From: Denitromonas ohlonensis
Lineage (GTDB): Bacteria > Pseudomonadota > Gammaproteobacteria > Burkholderiales > Rhodocyclaceae
DNA length: 64,000 bases
Direction of reading: 5' to 3'
NCBI RefSeq assembly: GCF_007625205.1
Contig: NZ_VMNI01000008.1
Location: 1 to 64,000 of the forward strand
In this document: positions 6,908 to 16,361 of the stretch, piece after piece
Layout: every line of letters starts with the position of its first letter
Numbering within the stretch: position 1 is the stretch's first letter
Position numbers and translations under genes: made by a program
Notes under the pieces: generated by a model
The model's database searches: none
What the model was told of the DNA's origin: nothing
What the model saw: the letters and a program-made list of their open reading frames with translations, nothing else

Positions 6908-8539
6908 CTACAGCACCACCGTCGCCAGCCCGAGAAAGGCAAAGAAACCGATCACATCGGTGACGGTGGTGAGAATCACCCCGCCGGCCAGCGCGGGGTC
7001 GATGCCCATGCGGTCGAGCACCAGGGGCACGATGAGACCGGCCAGGGCGGCGAACAGCAGGTTGATGAGGATGGCGGCGCCGATGACGCCGCCAATCTGC
7101 CAGTCGCCAAACCACACCACCGCCAGCCCGGCGACCACCACCGCCCACACCACACCATTGAGCGCAGCGATGCCCATCTCCTTGCTCAACAAGGCGCGCG
7201 CATTGCCGCCGGCCACCTGGCCGAGCGCCATGCCACGGATCACCAGGGTGAGCGTCTGGCTGCCGGCGATGCCGCCCATGCTGGCAACGATGGGCATGAG
7301 CACAGCGAGCGCAACAACGCGCTCCAGCGTGGTCTGAAACAGACCGATCACCCAGGCGGCGAGAAAGGCGGTGACGAGGTTGATGCCCAGCCACACGGCA
7401 CGGCGCCGCGAACTGGTGAGCACGGGGGCGAAGATGTCGGCTTCTTGGTCGAGACCGGCCATGTTCATCATCGCGCGCTCGGAGCTTTCGCGGATCTGGT
7501 CGACCACGTCATCGACGGTGATCCGGCCGATCAGATTGTTGTGTTCGTCCACCACCGGGGCGGAGAGCAGGTCGAGATCCTGGAACAGGCGGGCGACTTC
7601 GTCGTCGGGCATGTCGACCGGAATGGCCGGGATCTCGGTGTCCATGATATCGGCCACCCGCCGCTCGGGCTGCACCGTCACCAAGGTGCTGAGGCGCAGC
7701 GCGCCCTGATAGACGCCTTTGCGGTCGGCCACCATCAGTTTGTCAGTCTGCACCGGCAGGGTCTTGAGCAGGCGCAGATAGCCAAGCACCGTTTGCACCT
7801 TGACGTCGGGGCGCACGGAGATGTGGTCGGTGTTCATCAAGCCGCCGGCAGAGTCCTCCGGGTAGGAGAGCATCGACACGAGTTTTTCGCGGTGGCGCTC
7901 GTCGGTGGCCTGCAGCAACTGGTGGCCGACCTCTTCGGGCAGCGCCTGGATCAAGTCGACCAGGTCATCGAGATCGAGCCGGCGCACCGCGACGACCAGA
8001 TCCTCGGGGTCCATCTCCATCGCCAGCGCCGCGCAGCTCTCGTCGTGCAGATAGCTCAGCACCTTCCCGGCGCGGTCGGTCTCGACCATGCTCCAGGCGT
8101 CCACCCGCTCTTTGGGCGGCAAGGATTCAAGCAGCCCGGCGACCTTGGCCGGGTGCATGGCGTGCAGGATCTTGCCGACCCGCTTGAGCTTGCCCAGTGC
8201 CAGCGCTTCACGCACTTCGCGCATCTGGGTGCTGGCGTGATGCGCTTCGCTGGCTGCAGCCGCTTCCTCTTCGGTGGATATCGACTCGCCGGATTCGCTA
8301 TGCAGTTGGCGCGCCAGCTCTGGCGTCAGGTGCGCGAGAATCCGCCCCTCATGCGCGGCGTCGACCTGCTGCCATACTGACAACCGCAGCGCGTCATCCA
8401 GGGTTTCGATCAGGCTGGCGATCTTGGCCGGATGCATGTGCCGCAGGCGCTTGCGCACCCGCTTGTACTTGCCCGTCTCGAGCGCATCGATGATCTGGGC
8501 GATCTCCGTGCGCACGCTGTCCATCGCCTGATCGGTCAT
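6908..8539 (-). CDS. mgtE: MgtE-type magnesium transporter with doubled N domain
   Basis: MgtE proteins are dimeric Mg2+ channels gated by cytoplasmic Mg2+ binding. Order in this 543-residue protein: two tandem MgtE N-domain segments, each built on MHPAKxAxLxE (about residues 34-95 and 127-230); a CBS pair (about 235-355); then five hydrophobic helices (about 380-543) with the conserved block PIVASMGGIAGSQTLTLVIR. Typical MgtE has one N domain and is about 450 residues, so the extra copy explains the length. The ATG at 8539 begins MTDQAMDS. No Mg2+ riboswitch-like leader was recognised. The gene is convergent with asparaginase across a palindromic repeat. Confidence 0.93.
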   Translation of the reverse strand: MTDQAMDSVRTEIAQIIDALETGKYKRVRKRLRHMHPAKIASLIETLDDALRLSVWQQVDAAHEGRILAHLTPELARQLHSESGESISTEEEAAAASEAHHASTQMREVREALALGKLKRVGKILHAMHPAKVAGLLESLPPKERVDAWSMVETDRAGKVLSYLHDESCAALAMEMDPEDLVVAVRRLDLDDLVDLIQALPEEVGHQLLQATDERHREKLVSMLSYPEDSAGGLMNTDHISVRPDVKVQTVLGYLRLLKTLPVQTDKLMVADRKGVYQGALRLSTLVTVQPERRVADIMDTEIPAIPVDMPDDEVARLFQDLDLLSAPVVDEHNNLIGRITVDDVVDQIRESSERAMMNMAGLDQEADIFAPVLTSSRRRAVWLGINLVTAFLAAWVIGLFQTTLERVVALAVLMPIVASMGGIAGSQTLTLVIRGMALGQVAGGNARALLSKEMGIAALNGVVWAVVVAGLAVVWFGDWQIGGVIGAAILINLLFAALAGLIVPLVLDRMGIDPALAGGVILTTVTDVIGFFAFLGLATVVL

Positions 8540-8724
8540 ACCGTCGCCTGTTATTCGCTAGATTTATCCATTGCGCCGGGATGGCGCAGCACGACATTGT
8601 GACACGTCAGGAAGACGAGGCCGACCATGCGCCACCCACCAAGGTGTGCCACGGCGCCACCACAAGTCGACATCGGGTCAGACCTTGCATTCCAACACAC
8701 GCTGAAGCCGGCGCCCCCGGCCCC

Positions 8725-9609
8725 TCAGCCCGGCGCCACATGCTGACTGGCGCGATAGAAACCCAGCACCCGCGCCACATACTCACGGGTTTCCGGGTAG
8801 GGCGGCACACCGTCGTAGCGCACCACCGCGCCTTCGCCCGCGTTGTAAGCGGCCGCGGTGCGGGCGATATCGCCGTCGAATTTGTCGAGCAACCAGCGCA
8901 GGTAGGCCAGCCCACCGCGCACGTTCTGTTCCGGGTTGAAGGCATCGGCGACATCGAAGCGTCTGGCGGTTTCGGGAATGAGCTGCATCAGGCCCATGGC
9001 GTTCTTGGGCGAGTGCGCCTTGGGATCAAAGCCGGACTCGTTGCGCACGATGGCGAGCGCAAAACGCGGATCGACACCAAAGCGCGGCGCGAGGCGCTGC
9101 ACCATCTGCGCATGCGAACGCCGACCGACCGGCAGCGCGGCGACATAGCGCTGGACTTCCTGACGCGAAATGACACGGCCGAGCGTCTTGATGACCGCGA
9201 GATCGAGCACTTGCTCGAAGCAGGCCGGGGTGTCGATGCGACCGGGCGCGCGCCCGGCCAGCCGCTTTTGCGCCGCCAGATGGCCGCGCTGCGCGGCAAA
9301 CGAGAGCAAGGTGGTCGCTACCGTGGGGCCCACCCCTGGCCGCGGATGGGTCTGATAGAAGCGGCCGAGGCGATATTGCCCCTCGACGCTGCCGAGCCGC
9401 GCCGCCCAGCAATAGCGGGCTTCGGCACCGGCGGCGAAGCCAACCGCTTCGGCGGCAATGCCGTCGTCCAGCAGGCGAGCAACAACCGGCGCCTCCTCGG
9501 GGAAAAGGCTGCCCCCCTCGGCGCGCGCCGCGATCGGCATCAGCACCACGGCCAACACCGCGCACAACAGCACTCGAAGACTCAGTTTTGCCAGGACCAT
9601 GGGAAACAA
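8725..9609 (-). CDS. lytic transglycosylase (SLT domain) with signal peptide
   Basis: The product would cleave peptidoglycan glycan strands in the periplasm. A signal peptide covers residues 1-30 (hydrophobic core, then PIAARA). Residues about 60-125 are helical and Sel1/TPR-like. The SLT catalytic domain starts near residue 165; the catalytic glutamate is E191 in RNESGFDPKA, followed by NAMGLMQLIPETA and AAAYNAGEGAV, all hallmark SLT motifs. A second start at the ATG at 9600 (MVLAK) is possible. The gene lies upstream of mgtE on the same strand with a 185-base spacer, and is divergent from the spermidine-synthase-like gene. Confidence 0.88.
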   Translation of the reverse strand: MFPMVLAKLSLRVLLCAVLAVVLMPIAARAEGGSLFPEEAPVVARLLDDGIAAEAVGFAAGAEARYCWAARLGSVEGQYRLGRFYQTHPRPGVGPTVATTLLSFAAQRGHLAAQKRLAGRAPGRIDTPACFEQVLDLAVIKTLGRVISRQEVQRYVAALPVGRRSHAQMVQRLAPRFGVDPRFALAIVRNESGFDPKAHSPKNAMGLMQLIPETARRFDVADAFNPEQNVRGGLAYLRWLLDKFDGDIARTAAAYNAGEGAVVRYDGVPPYPETREYVARVLGFYRASQHVAPG

Positions 9610-9751
9610 GCTACCTCAAACACACGGCGGTTTCCGTGACACCTGTAGTGACAACGTCCTCGTCGCGCCGCGACTTTAGCTCAGGCGACGCCCAGCCCAT
9701 GCCGGCAACACGCTAGAATCGACGCCTCCCGTTTCTGCTGTTTTCGCGCTG

Positions 9752-10630
9752 ATGCCGCCCAAGCCGTCGCTGTTCGAGATCCCCAGCCCCTTCATGACCG
9801 AGCCGGGCCGTGTGCTGCTGCTCGAACCCCCGACTGCCGATCCCGTCGCGCTCAGCGCCCAGCTGCTCGACGACCGCTACCCCCGGCCCTTCGTCGTCGA
9901 TGACGGCGAGCACCTCACCCTGTATTTCACGCTGCGCCTGATCCAGAGCGCGATGCGTACGCGCTCGCCCAACGCCCTGGCCCTGCGTTACACCCAGCAG
10001 ATGATGCTGTTCATGGTGTTCATGCCGCGGCCGCAACGCATGGCGCTGATTGGCCTGGGCGGCGGCTCGATCGTCAAGTTCTGCCGCCAGCACCTGCCCA
10101 CGACGCACTTCACCGCCATCGAGCTCGACCCCGACGTGATCGCCCTGCGCGACACCTTCCGGGTGCCGCCAGACGATGCGCATCTGCAGATCCTTCAGAC
10201 CGACGGCGCCGACTACCTGGCACATGCCGAGGCAGGCATCGACGTGCTGCTGGTCGATGCCTTCAACGCCACGGGCTACGCGCCCACGCTAGGCAACCGG
10301 GTGTTCTTTGAAAACGCGGCGGAGAAGCTCTCGGCGCGCGGCATGCTGGTCATCAACCTGGCCGGCGAGCCATCGCTCTACGGTGGGCTGATCGGCACGG
10401 CGCTCGACGTCTTCGATGACCGCGTGATCCTTCTTCCGATTCGCGACGACGGCAACCACCTGCTGTTCGCGTTCAACGATCGGGCCTTTCGCCCCGACTG
10501 GCGCCGGCTGCGCAAACTGGCGCTGCAATGGCAGGACCGCTGTCAGCTCGATTTTCCGGACTTTGTTGACCAGCTGGAACGCGCCGCCAAGCTGCGTCTG
10601 GCGCAGCGGGCGTTTCATCACGGCCACTGA
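9752..10630 (+). CDS. spermidine-synthase-like SAM/dcSAM-binding protein
   Basis: This 292-residue protein has the spermidine synthase / class I methyltransferase fold. The nucleotide-binding loop GLGGGS is at residues 101-106, an acidic residue for the ribose follows at E124 (TAIELDPDVI), and the catalytic-region acidic motif LLVDAF lies near residue 167. It lacks the N-terminal beta-barrel details of classical SpeE, so the polyamine assignment is uncertain. Many bacteria carry such stand-alone paralogues of unknown substrate. A -10-like TAGAAT at 9713-9718 precedes it, without a convincing -35. No clear ribosome binding site precedes the ATG. Confidence 0.75.
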   Translation: MPPKPSLFEIPSPFMTEPGRVLLLEPPTADPVALSAQLLDDRYPRPFVVDDGEHLTLYFTLRLIQSAMRTRSPNALALRYTQQMMLFMVFMPRPQRMALIGLGGGSIVKFCRQHLPTTHFTAIELDPDVIALRDTFRVPPDDAHLQILQTDGADYLAHAEAGIDVLLVDAFNATGYAPTLGNRVFFENAAEKLSARGMLVINLAGEPSLYGGLIGTALDVFDDRVILLPIRDDGNHLLFAFNDRAFRPDWRRLRKLALQWQDRCQLDFPDFVDQLERAAKLRLAQRAFHHGH

Positions 10631-10834
10631 GCGGCCAGATCCGCGCCATCAACGACACCGCGCCGGCCCTGTTCGACCGCACTCACCTCGGCACGCTGCG
10701 CGCCATTGATGGCACCTGCCGCCGGGCTCGTGAAGTACGTGATGCCATCGTCGTCTTCCGCATTGGCAGCATCGACCCGCCCGGTCCGGCTTCGGTTAAC
10801 ATTGCGCATCCCCTCTTCTCCGGAGCACGCTCCC

Positions 10835-13291
10835 ATGGCCGGTTCGCCCGCCCTGCCCGACCACCGCCTGCGCACCCTCTGCGACCCCGCCAGCTTTCCT
10901 TTCGACACCACCGAGCAACTCACCGGCCTGCCCGACGCCACCGTGTCGCTCGGCCAGGGCCGGGCCGAAGAGGCGCTGCGCTTTGCGCTGGCCATGCACC
11001 AGCCCGGCTACCACGTGTTTGTGCTCGGCGCGCACGGCAGCGGCCGCCACGCCATCGTCAACCGCCTGCTCAAGGAGCACGCCGCCACCCGCGCCGTGCC
11101 GCCCGACCTGTGCTACCTGCACAACTTCGACGATCCGCAGCGCCCGCAGCTACTCAGCCTGCCGGCCGGACGCGGCGCGCAGCTGCGCACCGACATGCAG
11201 ACCCTGATCCGCGAACTCGGCCCGGCGATTGACGACGCGCTCGACAGCGAGACGCATGAAGGCCGCGTGTCGGCCCTGCAAGAAGCGCACAAGGCGCGCG
11301 AGGAAGGCGCGCTACGCGAACTGGGCGAGCAATGCCATGCCGACGGGCTGGCTTTTTTGCGCACCGCCGAGGGCTTCGTGTTTGCACCGACGGTCGATGG
11401 CGAACCGATGACGCCGGAGATATTCGAAGCCCAACCCAAGGACGCACAGGCCGCCGTCGAAAAGAAGGTCGGCGACTGGAGCGACCGCCTGGCCGACCTG
11501 CTCGACGACTTCCCCAGCTGGCGTCAGGAGCTGCGCGACGCCATCGACCGCGCCGAACGCGAAGTGCTCGGCCCCGCCGTGGCGCTGCTGCTGCGCCCGC
11601 TGCGCGAGAAATACGCCGACCTGCCGCAGGTGCTGGCCTTCTTCGACGCCATCCGCAAGGACCTGCTCGACTCCGGCGCCAACTGGATCAGCCCCGGCGA
11701 GGAAGAAGAAGACACCCCCGCCGAAGACGGCAGCCGCTTCCACCGCTACCAGATCAAATTGCTGGTCGACCACACCGCCACCGAAGGCGCGCCGGTGGTG
11801 CACGAAACCAACGCCGGCTTCGGCAACCTCATCGGCCGCATCGAGCATGTGACCCAGATGGGCAACGTGGTCACCCATTACAACCTGATCCGCGCCGGTG
11901 CCCTGCACCGCGCCAGCGGCGGTTATCTGATCCTCGACGCCGACCGCATGTTCGCCCAGCCCTATGCCTGGGAAGGCCTCAAGCGCGCGCTACGCAGCGG
12001 CGAGATCCGCATCGAGCCGCCCGCCGAGGCGCAGAGCTGGTCGGGCACGCTGAGCCTGGAGCCCGAGCCCGCGCCCTGTGCGCTCAAGGTGGTGATGATC
12101 GGCGACCGCGACACCTTCTACCTGCTCACCGACCACGACCCCGAGTTTGGCGAGCTGTTCAAGGTGGCCGCCGATTTTGACGACGACCTGCCGCGCACGC
12201 CCGACAACGAACAACGCTACGCCCGCCTGCTCACCACCCTGGCACGCAACGCCCAGCTGCTACCGCTGGACCGCGGCGCCATGGCACGGCTGGTGGAGGA
12301 AGGTGCCCGGCTGGCCGAAGCCGCCGACCGCCTGACCCTGCACACCCGCCTGATCTCCGACATCATGCGCGAGGCCGACCACTTTGCCCGCGGCGAGACG
12401 GCGCCGGCGATTGGCAGGGCGCACATCGACACCGCACTCGCCGCCAGCGCCCGACGCATGGCGCGCTACCCCGAGCAGGTGCGCCAGTCGATCATCGAGG
12501 GCACCACGCTGATCTCCACCTCCGGCGAGCGCGCCGGCCAGGTCAATGGCCTGGTGGTGGTATCGCTGGCCGGCCAGCACTTCGGCCATCCGGTGCGCAT
12601 CACCGCCACCGCCCGCGTCGGCGAAGGCGACGTGGTCGACATCGAACGCGAAACCGATCTGGGCGGCGCGATCCACTCCAAGGGCGTGCTGATCCTCACC
12701 GCCTTTCTGGCCGCGCGCTACGCTCGCCACCAGCCGCTGTCACTCACCGCCAGCCTGGTGTTCGAGCAGTCCTACGCCCCGGTGGAGGGCGACTCGGCCT
12801 CGCTGGGCGAACTTTGCGCGCTGCTGTCGGCGCTGGCGCAGGTGCCCATCCGGCAGAATCTCGCGGTCACCGGCTCGGTGAACCAGTTTGGCGAGGTGCA
12901 GGCGATTGGCGGGGTGAACGAAAAGATCGAAGGCTATTTTGACCTGTGCCTCGCGCAGGGCCTGACCGGCGATCAAGGCGTGGTGATCCCCGCACCCAAC
13001 GTGCGCCACCTGATGCTGCGCGAAGACGTGGTGGCCGCCGCCCGCGAAGGGCGCTTCCATGTGCACGCGGTGACCACCGTCGACCAGGCCATGCAGATCC
13101 TCACCGGCCTGGCCGCCGGCGCCCCCGACAGCAAAGGCGCCATGCCGCGCAACAGCATCAACTACAAAGTCGCCGCCGCCCTGGCCGACATGGCCGCCCG
13201 CCGACATGCCAGCCCGGACGAGAACAGCCGTATCTCGCGTCATCGCGGGCGCGGCGTAGCACGTCAGCGGGACACCCCGGCCGGCGATTGA
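10835..13291 (+). CDS. Lon-related ATP-dependent protease (AAA_32/LonC-like)
   Basis: The 818-residue protein has an N-terminal AAA-like part and a C-terminal Lon-type serine protease domain. The P-loop-like segment GAHGSGRH (residues 65-72) carries Arg where a classical Walker A has Lys, as in the Lon-related AAA_32 group. The protease dyad is Ser654 in GDSASLGEL and Lys697 in NEKIEGYF; the 43-residue spacing equals that of E. coli Lon (S679/K722). The frame stays open upstream, but the ATG at 10835 has a CGGAG sequence before it and starts the conserved region. The last 30 codons lie inside a sequence that is tandemly duplicated just downstream, so the present C-terminus may be altered relative to the ancestor. 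Confidence 0.88.
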   Translation: MAGSPALPDHRLRTLCDPASFPFDTTEQLTGLPDATVSLGQGRAEEALRFALAMHQPGYHVFVLGAHGSGRHAIVNRLLKEHAATRAVPPDLCYLHNFDDPQRPQLLSLPAGRGAQLRTDMQTLIRELGPAIDDALDSETHEGRVSALQEAHKAREEGALRELGEQCHADGLAFLRTAEGFVFAPTVDGEPMTPEIFEAQPKDAQAAVEKKVGDWSDRLADLLDDFPSWRQELRDAIDRAEREVLGPAVALLLRPLREKYADLPQVLAFFDAIRKDLLDSGANWISPGEEEEDTPAEDGSRFHRYQIKLLVDHTATEGAPVVHETNAGFGNLIGRIEHVTQMGNVVTHYNLIRAGALHRASGGYLILDADRMFAQPYAWEGLKRALRSGEIRIEPPAEAQSWSGTLSLEPEPAPCALKVVMIGDRDTFYLLTDHDPEFGELFKVAADFDDDLPRTPDNEQRYARLLTTLARNAQLLPLDRGAMARLVEEGARLAEAADRLTLHTRLISDIMREADHFARGETAPAIGRAHIDTALAASARRMARYPEQVRQSIIEGTTLISTSGERAGQVNGLVVVSLAGQHFGHPVRITATARVGEGDVVDIERETDLGGAIHSKGVLILTAFLAARYARHQPLSLTASLVFEQSYAPVEGDSASLGELCALLSALAQVPIRQNLAVTGSVNQFGEVQAIGGVNEKIEGYFDLCLAQGLTGDQGVVIPAPNVRHLMLREDVVAAAREGRFHVHAVTTVDQAMQILTGLAAGAPDSKGAMPRNSINYKVAAALADMAARRHASPDENSRISRHRGRGVARQRDTPAGD

Positions 13292-13918
13292 GGCTGATTC
13301 CCGTAGGGTGGGCGGCTTGCCGCCCACCCGATCCGGCCGACACCTTCGTGCCCGTCTGCCGACGTGTCCGGCACCGACGGTGGGCAGTCGAGTAGGTTGG
13401 GTTGAGCGTAGCGAGCCCAACAGGTAAGGCCCCAGGGCGCCGCGTTGTTGCGTTGGGCTTCGCGTTGCTCAACCCAACCTACGCCCGCTTGCCCGTTTGT
13501 TGCCGCATCCGGCACCGATGGTGAGCAGCTCGCTGCCCACCCTACAGCCCGAACCACGCAGGACGCCGCCTTGGCCGACATGCCAGCCCGGATGAGAACA
13601 GCCGTATCTCGCGTCATCGCGGGCGCGGCGTAGCACGTCAGCGGGACACCCCGGTCGGCGATTGAGGCTGATTCCCGTAGGGTGGGCGGCTTGCCGCCCA
13701 CCAAATCCGGCCGATACCTTCGTGCCCGTCTGCCGACGTGTCCGGCACCGACGGTGGGCAGTCGAGTAGGTTGGGTTGAGCGTAGCGAAGCCCAACAGGT
13801 AAGGCCCCAAGGCGCCGCGTTGTTGCGTTGGGCTTCGCGTTGCTCAACCCAACCTACGCCCGCTTGCCCGTTTGTTGCCGCGTCCGACACCTATGGTGGG
13901 CAGCGAGCTGCCCACCCT
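13203..13918. repeat. tandem direct duplication (374-bp period) including 3' end of the protease gene
   Basis: Unit 1 (13203-13576) and unit 2 (13577 to about 13918) match almost throughout, with scattered substitutions and a one-base indel. Unit 1 contains the last codons and stop of the Lon-related protease; unit 2 carries the same stretch without the gene. Each unit holds a GTAGGGTGGGC hairpin and a GTAGGTTGGG / CCCAACCTAC inverted pair. Together with 13938-14023 they fill the 728-base gap to the next gene. Recombination between intergenic repeats probably made the duplication. Confidence 0.85.
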
Positions 13919-13937
13919 CCGACGGAACTGCCGCCCG

Positions 13938-14023
13938 GTAGGGCGGATAAGCCACAGGCGCATCCGCCATCGGTGCCGCTTCGGGGCGTTGGTCGGCGGA
14001 TGCGCTTCGCTTATCCGCCCTAC
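13938..14023. repeat. GTAGGGCGGATAAGC palindromic repeat
   Basis: The left arm at 13938-13968 (GTAGGGCGGATAAGC ... GCATCCGCC) pairs imperfectly with the right arm at 13995-14023. A near-identical element lies at 43271-43355. The right arm overlaps the end of the slipin gene and supplies its TAG stop. It may terminate transcription from both sides. Confidence 0.8.
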
Positions 14024-14796
14024 GGGGTGGGCGGCTTGGCCATGGCCTGCTTGAACAGCCCGTTGAGCAGATCGCCCGGCACCGGGAAGATCACCGTCGA
14101 GGTGCGATCCCCGGCCACCTGGGTGAGCGTCTGCAGGTAGCGTAGCTGCATGGCGGCCGGTTCGATAGCGAGCATCTGGGCGGCTTCGAGCAAAGCGACC
14201 GCGGCCTGCTTTTCGCCTTCGGCATGGATCACCTTGGCGCGGCGTTCGCGCTCGGCTTCGGCCTGGCGGGCGATGGCGCGGATCATTGATTCATCGATGT
14301 CCACATGCTTGATCTCGACGTTGGCCACCTTGATGCCCCAGGCGTCGGTCTGCGCATCGAGAATCTTCTGCACATCGAGGTTGAGGCGGTCGCGCTCGGT
14401 GAGCATCTCGTCGAGCTCATGCTTGCCGAGCACCGCGCGCAAGGTCGTCTGCGCCAGCTGGCCGGTGGCCATCAGGAAATTCTCGACCGCGATGATCGCC
14501 TTTTGCGGATCGACCACCCGGAAATAGACCACCGCGTTGACCTTGACCGACACGTTGTCACGCGAGATCACGTCCTGGCTGGGCACATCCATGGTCACCA
14601 CTCGCAGGTCCACCCGCACCATTTGCTGGATGCCGGGGATCAGGATGATCAGGCCCGGCCCTTTCACACTGGTGAAGCGCCCGAGCGTGAACACCACGCC
14701 GCGCTCGTACTCGCGCAGGATCTTGATCGACGCCGCCAGCAGGGCGACGAGCAGGATGAGGACCGGCGCGATGCCGGTGAAGGTATCGAAGCTCAT
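14020..14796 (-). CDS. slipin / SPFH (band 7) membrane protein
   Basis: The 258-residue protein has one N-terminal membrane helix (about residues 10-26) followed by a stomatin/prohibitin SPFH domain: [26 protein letters not shown], then [12 protein letters not shown] charged helical segment ([15 protein letters not shown]) and a QTLTQVAGD tail follow, as in slipins. Slipins form membrane rings and are typically paired with an NfeD protein whose protease domain cleaves them. That partner is the gene directly upstream, overlapping by four bases. The TAG stop is contributed by an arm of the intergenic palindromic repeat, so the C-terminal residues may be recently altered. Confidence 0.92.
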   Translation of the reverse strand: MSFDTFTGIAPVLILLVALLAASIKILREYERGVVFTLGRFTSVKGPGLIILIPGIQQMVRVDLRVVTMDVPSQDVISRDNVSVKVNAVVYFRVVDPQKAIIAVENFLMATGQLAQTTLRAVLGKHELDEMLTERDRLNLDVQKILDAQTDAWGIKVANVEIKHVDIDESMIRAIARQAEAERERRAKVIHAEGEKQAAVALLEAAQMLAIEPAAMQLRYLQTLTQVAGDRTSTVIFPVPGDLLNGLFKQAMAKPPTP

Positions 14797-16190
14797 GAGG
14801 GACTCCCTGAATCGATAGGTTCGACGGACAGCACCAGCCCGTCAATGGCGGTAATACGAATGCGCTGACCGGCGCTCAGGGGCTGGCCGCTGCGGACCTG
14901 CCACTGCTCGCCATCGACATGCGCCCAGGCCTCGGCGCCGTCGATGGCCGTGACTTCACCGACCCGGCCAAGCAACTGCCCGGCACCGCTGGCGAGCGGC
15001 CGGCCGCGGCTCTTGAGAAACAGCGTGCCGGCCAGAAAGATCAGCCCGGCAGCAGCCACTGCCGTGCCCACAATAAAGGGCAGCGACACGGCAAAGCCCG
15101 GCGCTTCCTTGTCGATCAGGAACAGCCCACCGAGCACCATCGCCGCAATGCCGCCAATGCCGAGCACGCCAAAGCTGGGCAGAAACACTTCCGCCGTCAT
15201 CAACACCAGTCCCAAGGCCACCAGCCCGACGCCCGCCCAGTTGATGGGCAGCATCTGGAAGGCATACATGGCCAGCAGCAGGCAGATCGCGCCGGCCACG
15301 CCGGGCACGCCAAAGCCGGGGCTGGTGAATTCCACAAACAAACCGTAGAAGCCGATCATCATCAGCACCAGCGCGAGCTGCGGGTTGGCCAGCACGGCCA
15401 GCGCCTGGTGGCGCCAGTCCGGCACTTGGGTGTCGATGGCGGCGCCAGCGGTTTGCAGCGCGCGCTTGCCGCTCGGCAGCGTCACCTCGCGGCCGTCGAT
15501 CTGTTTGAGCAGATCGGGCACATCGGCAGCGATCACATCGATCACCCCCTCGCGCAGCGCCGCCTCGGCCGACAGGCTGGCCGCCTCGCGCACCGCCTTT
15601 TCGGCGAACTCCACATTGCGCCCACGCAACTCGGCCAGGCTGCGGATGTAGGCGGTGGCGTCGTTGGTGGCCTTGCGGGCCAGGGTGTCAGCGCCCAGCG
15701 AGGGGGTGAGGCCGTCGGCTTTGCCCGCCGGCTCGGCCGGATCGGTGGCGGCGTCGCCGGGTTTGGGCGTCGGTTTGGTGCCCCCCGGCATGCCCACCGC
15801 CACCGGCGAGGCGGCGCCCAGGTTGGTGGCGGGCGTCATCGCGGCGAGATGGCTGGCGTAGAGAATGAAGGTGCCGGCACTGGCGGCGCGCGCGCCCTCG
15901 GGGCTCACATAGGTGATGACAGGCACCGGCGAGGCGAGAATCGCCTTGATGATCTGGCGCATCGAGGTGTCCAGCCCGCCGGGGGTGTCGAGGGCGATGA
16001 CCACCGCCTCCACCTCGCCCACATCCGCCAGACCTTGCAGGATGAAGTCCGCCGAGGCCGGGCCGATCACGCCGTCGACCTGCAGCACGCGCACCGTCGC
16101 GGCCTGCGCCGACATCACGCCAAACAGCGCCAGCATCATCAACATGTGGCGCAGGGCCATCCAGAACCTTGCGGTGTCGCATCGGATCAT
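14793..16190 (-). CDS. NfeD-family ClpP-class membrane serine protease
   Basis: Domain order in this 465-residue protein: signal peptide (to about residue 30, MSAQA), ClpP/SppA-like serine protease domain (about 30-230) with [15 protein letters not shown] and [12 protein letters not shown] around the catalytic serine, four or five membrane helices (about 255-390), and a C-terminal OB-fold (about 400-455, [11 protein letters not shown]). This is the long NfeD1b type. Such proteases cleave partner SPFH proteins; the slipin gene follows with a 4-base overlap. The ATG at 16190 has GGGAGG eight bases upstream, and the open frame above it is not needed. A Pro/Ala-rich insert (about 135-165) sits inside the protease domain. 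Confidence 0.92.
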   Translation of the reverse strand: MIRCDTARFWMALRHMLMMLALFGVMSAQAATVRVLQVDGVIGPASADFILQGLADVGEVEAVVIALDTPGGLDTSMRQIIKAILASPVPVITYVSPEGARAASAGTFILYASHLAAMTPATNLGAASPVAVGMPGGTKPTPKPGDAATDPAEPAGKADGLTPSLGADTLARKATNDATAYIRSLAELRGRNVEFAEKAVREAASLSAEAALREGVIDVIAADVPDLLKQIDGREVTLPSGKRALQTAGAAIDTQVPDWRHQALAVLANPQLALVLMMIGFYGLFVEFTSPGFGVPGVAGAICLLLAMYAFQMLPINWAGVGLVALGLVLMTAEVFLPSFGVLGIGGIAAMVLGGLFLIDKEAPGFAVSLPFIVGTAVAAAGLIFLAGTLFLKSRGRPLASGAGQLLGRVGEVTAIDGAEAWAHVDGEQWQVRSGQPLSAGQRIRITAIDGLVLSVEPIDSGSPS

Positions 16191-16361
16191 CGTGTCCTCC
16201 CAAGGTCGCGCCAGACATCGCGCGGCACACTCACTCAGAGGCCATCGGCGCCGCCAAGTTCCGCCGGGTCTTGCCGACACATTTGCTTACCACCCGGTTT
16301 AACCCCAAAACGCCGACGGCTTCGTTTCATGGACATCACCCCGCCCAACAGGACACCGACC

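Noticed and set aside
8540-8724. Possible magnesium riboswitch upstream of mgtE
   Set aside because: The spacer is short and I could not draw an M-box-like set of stems.
13292-14019. CRISPR-like array because of repeated GTAGG motifs
   Set aside because: The repeats are palindromic intergenic elements and a tandem duplication; there is no regular repeat-spacer pattern and no cas gene.
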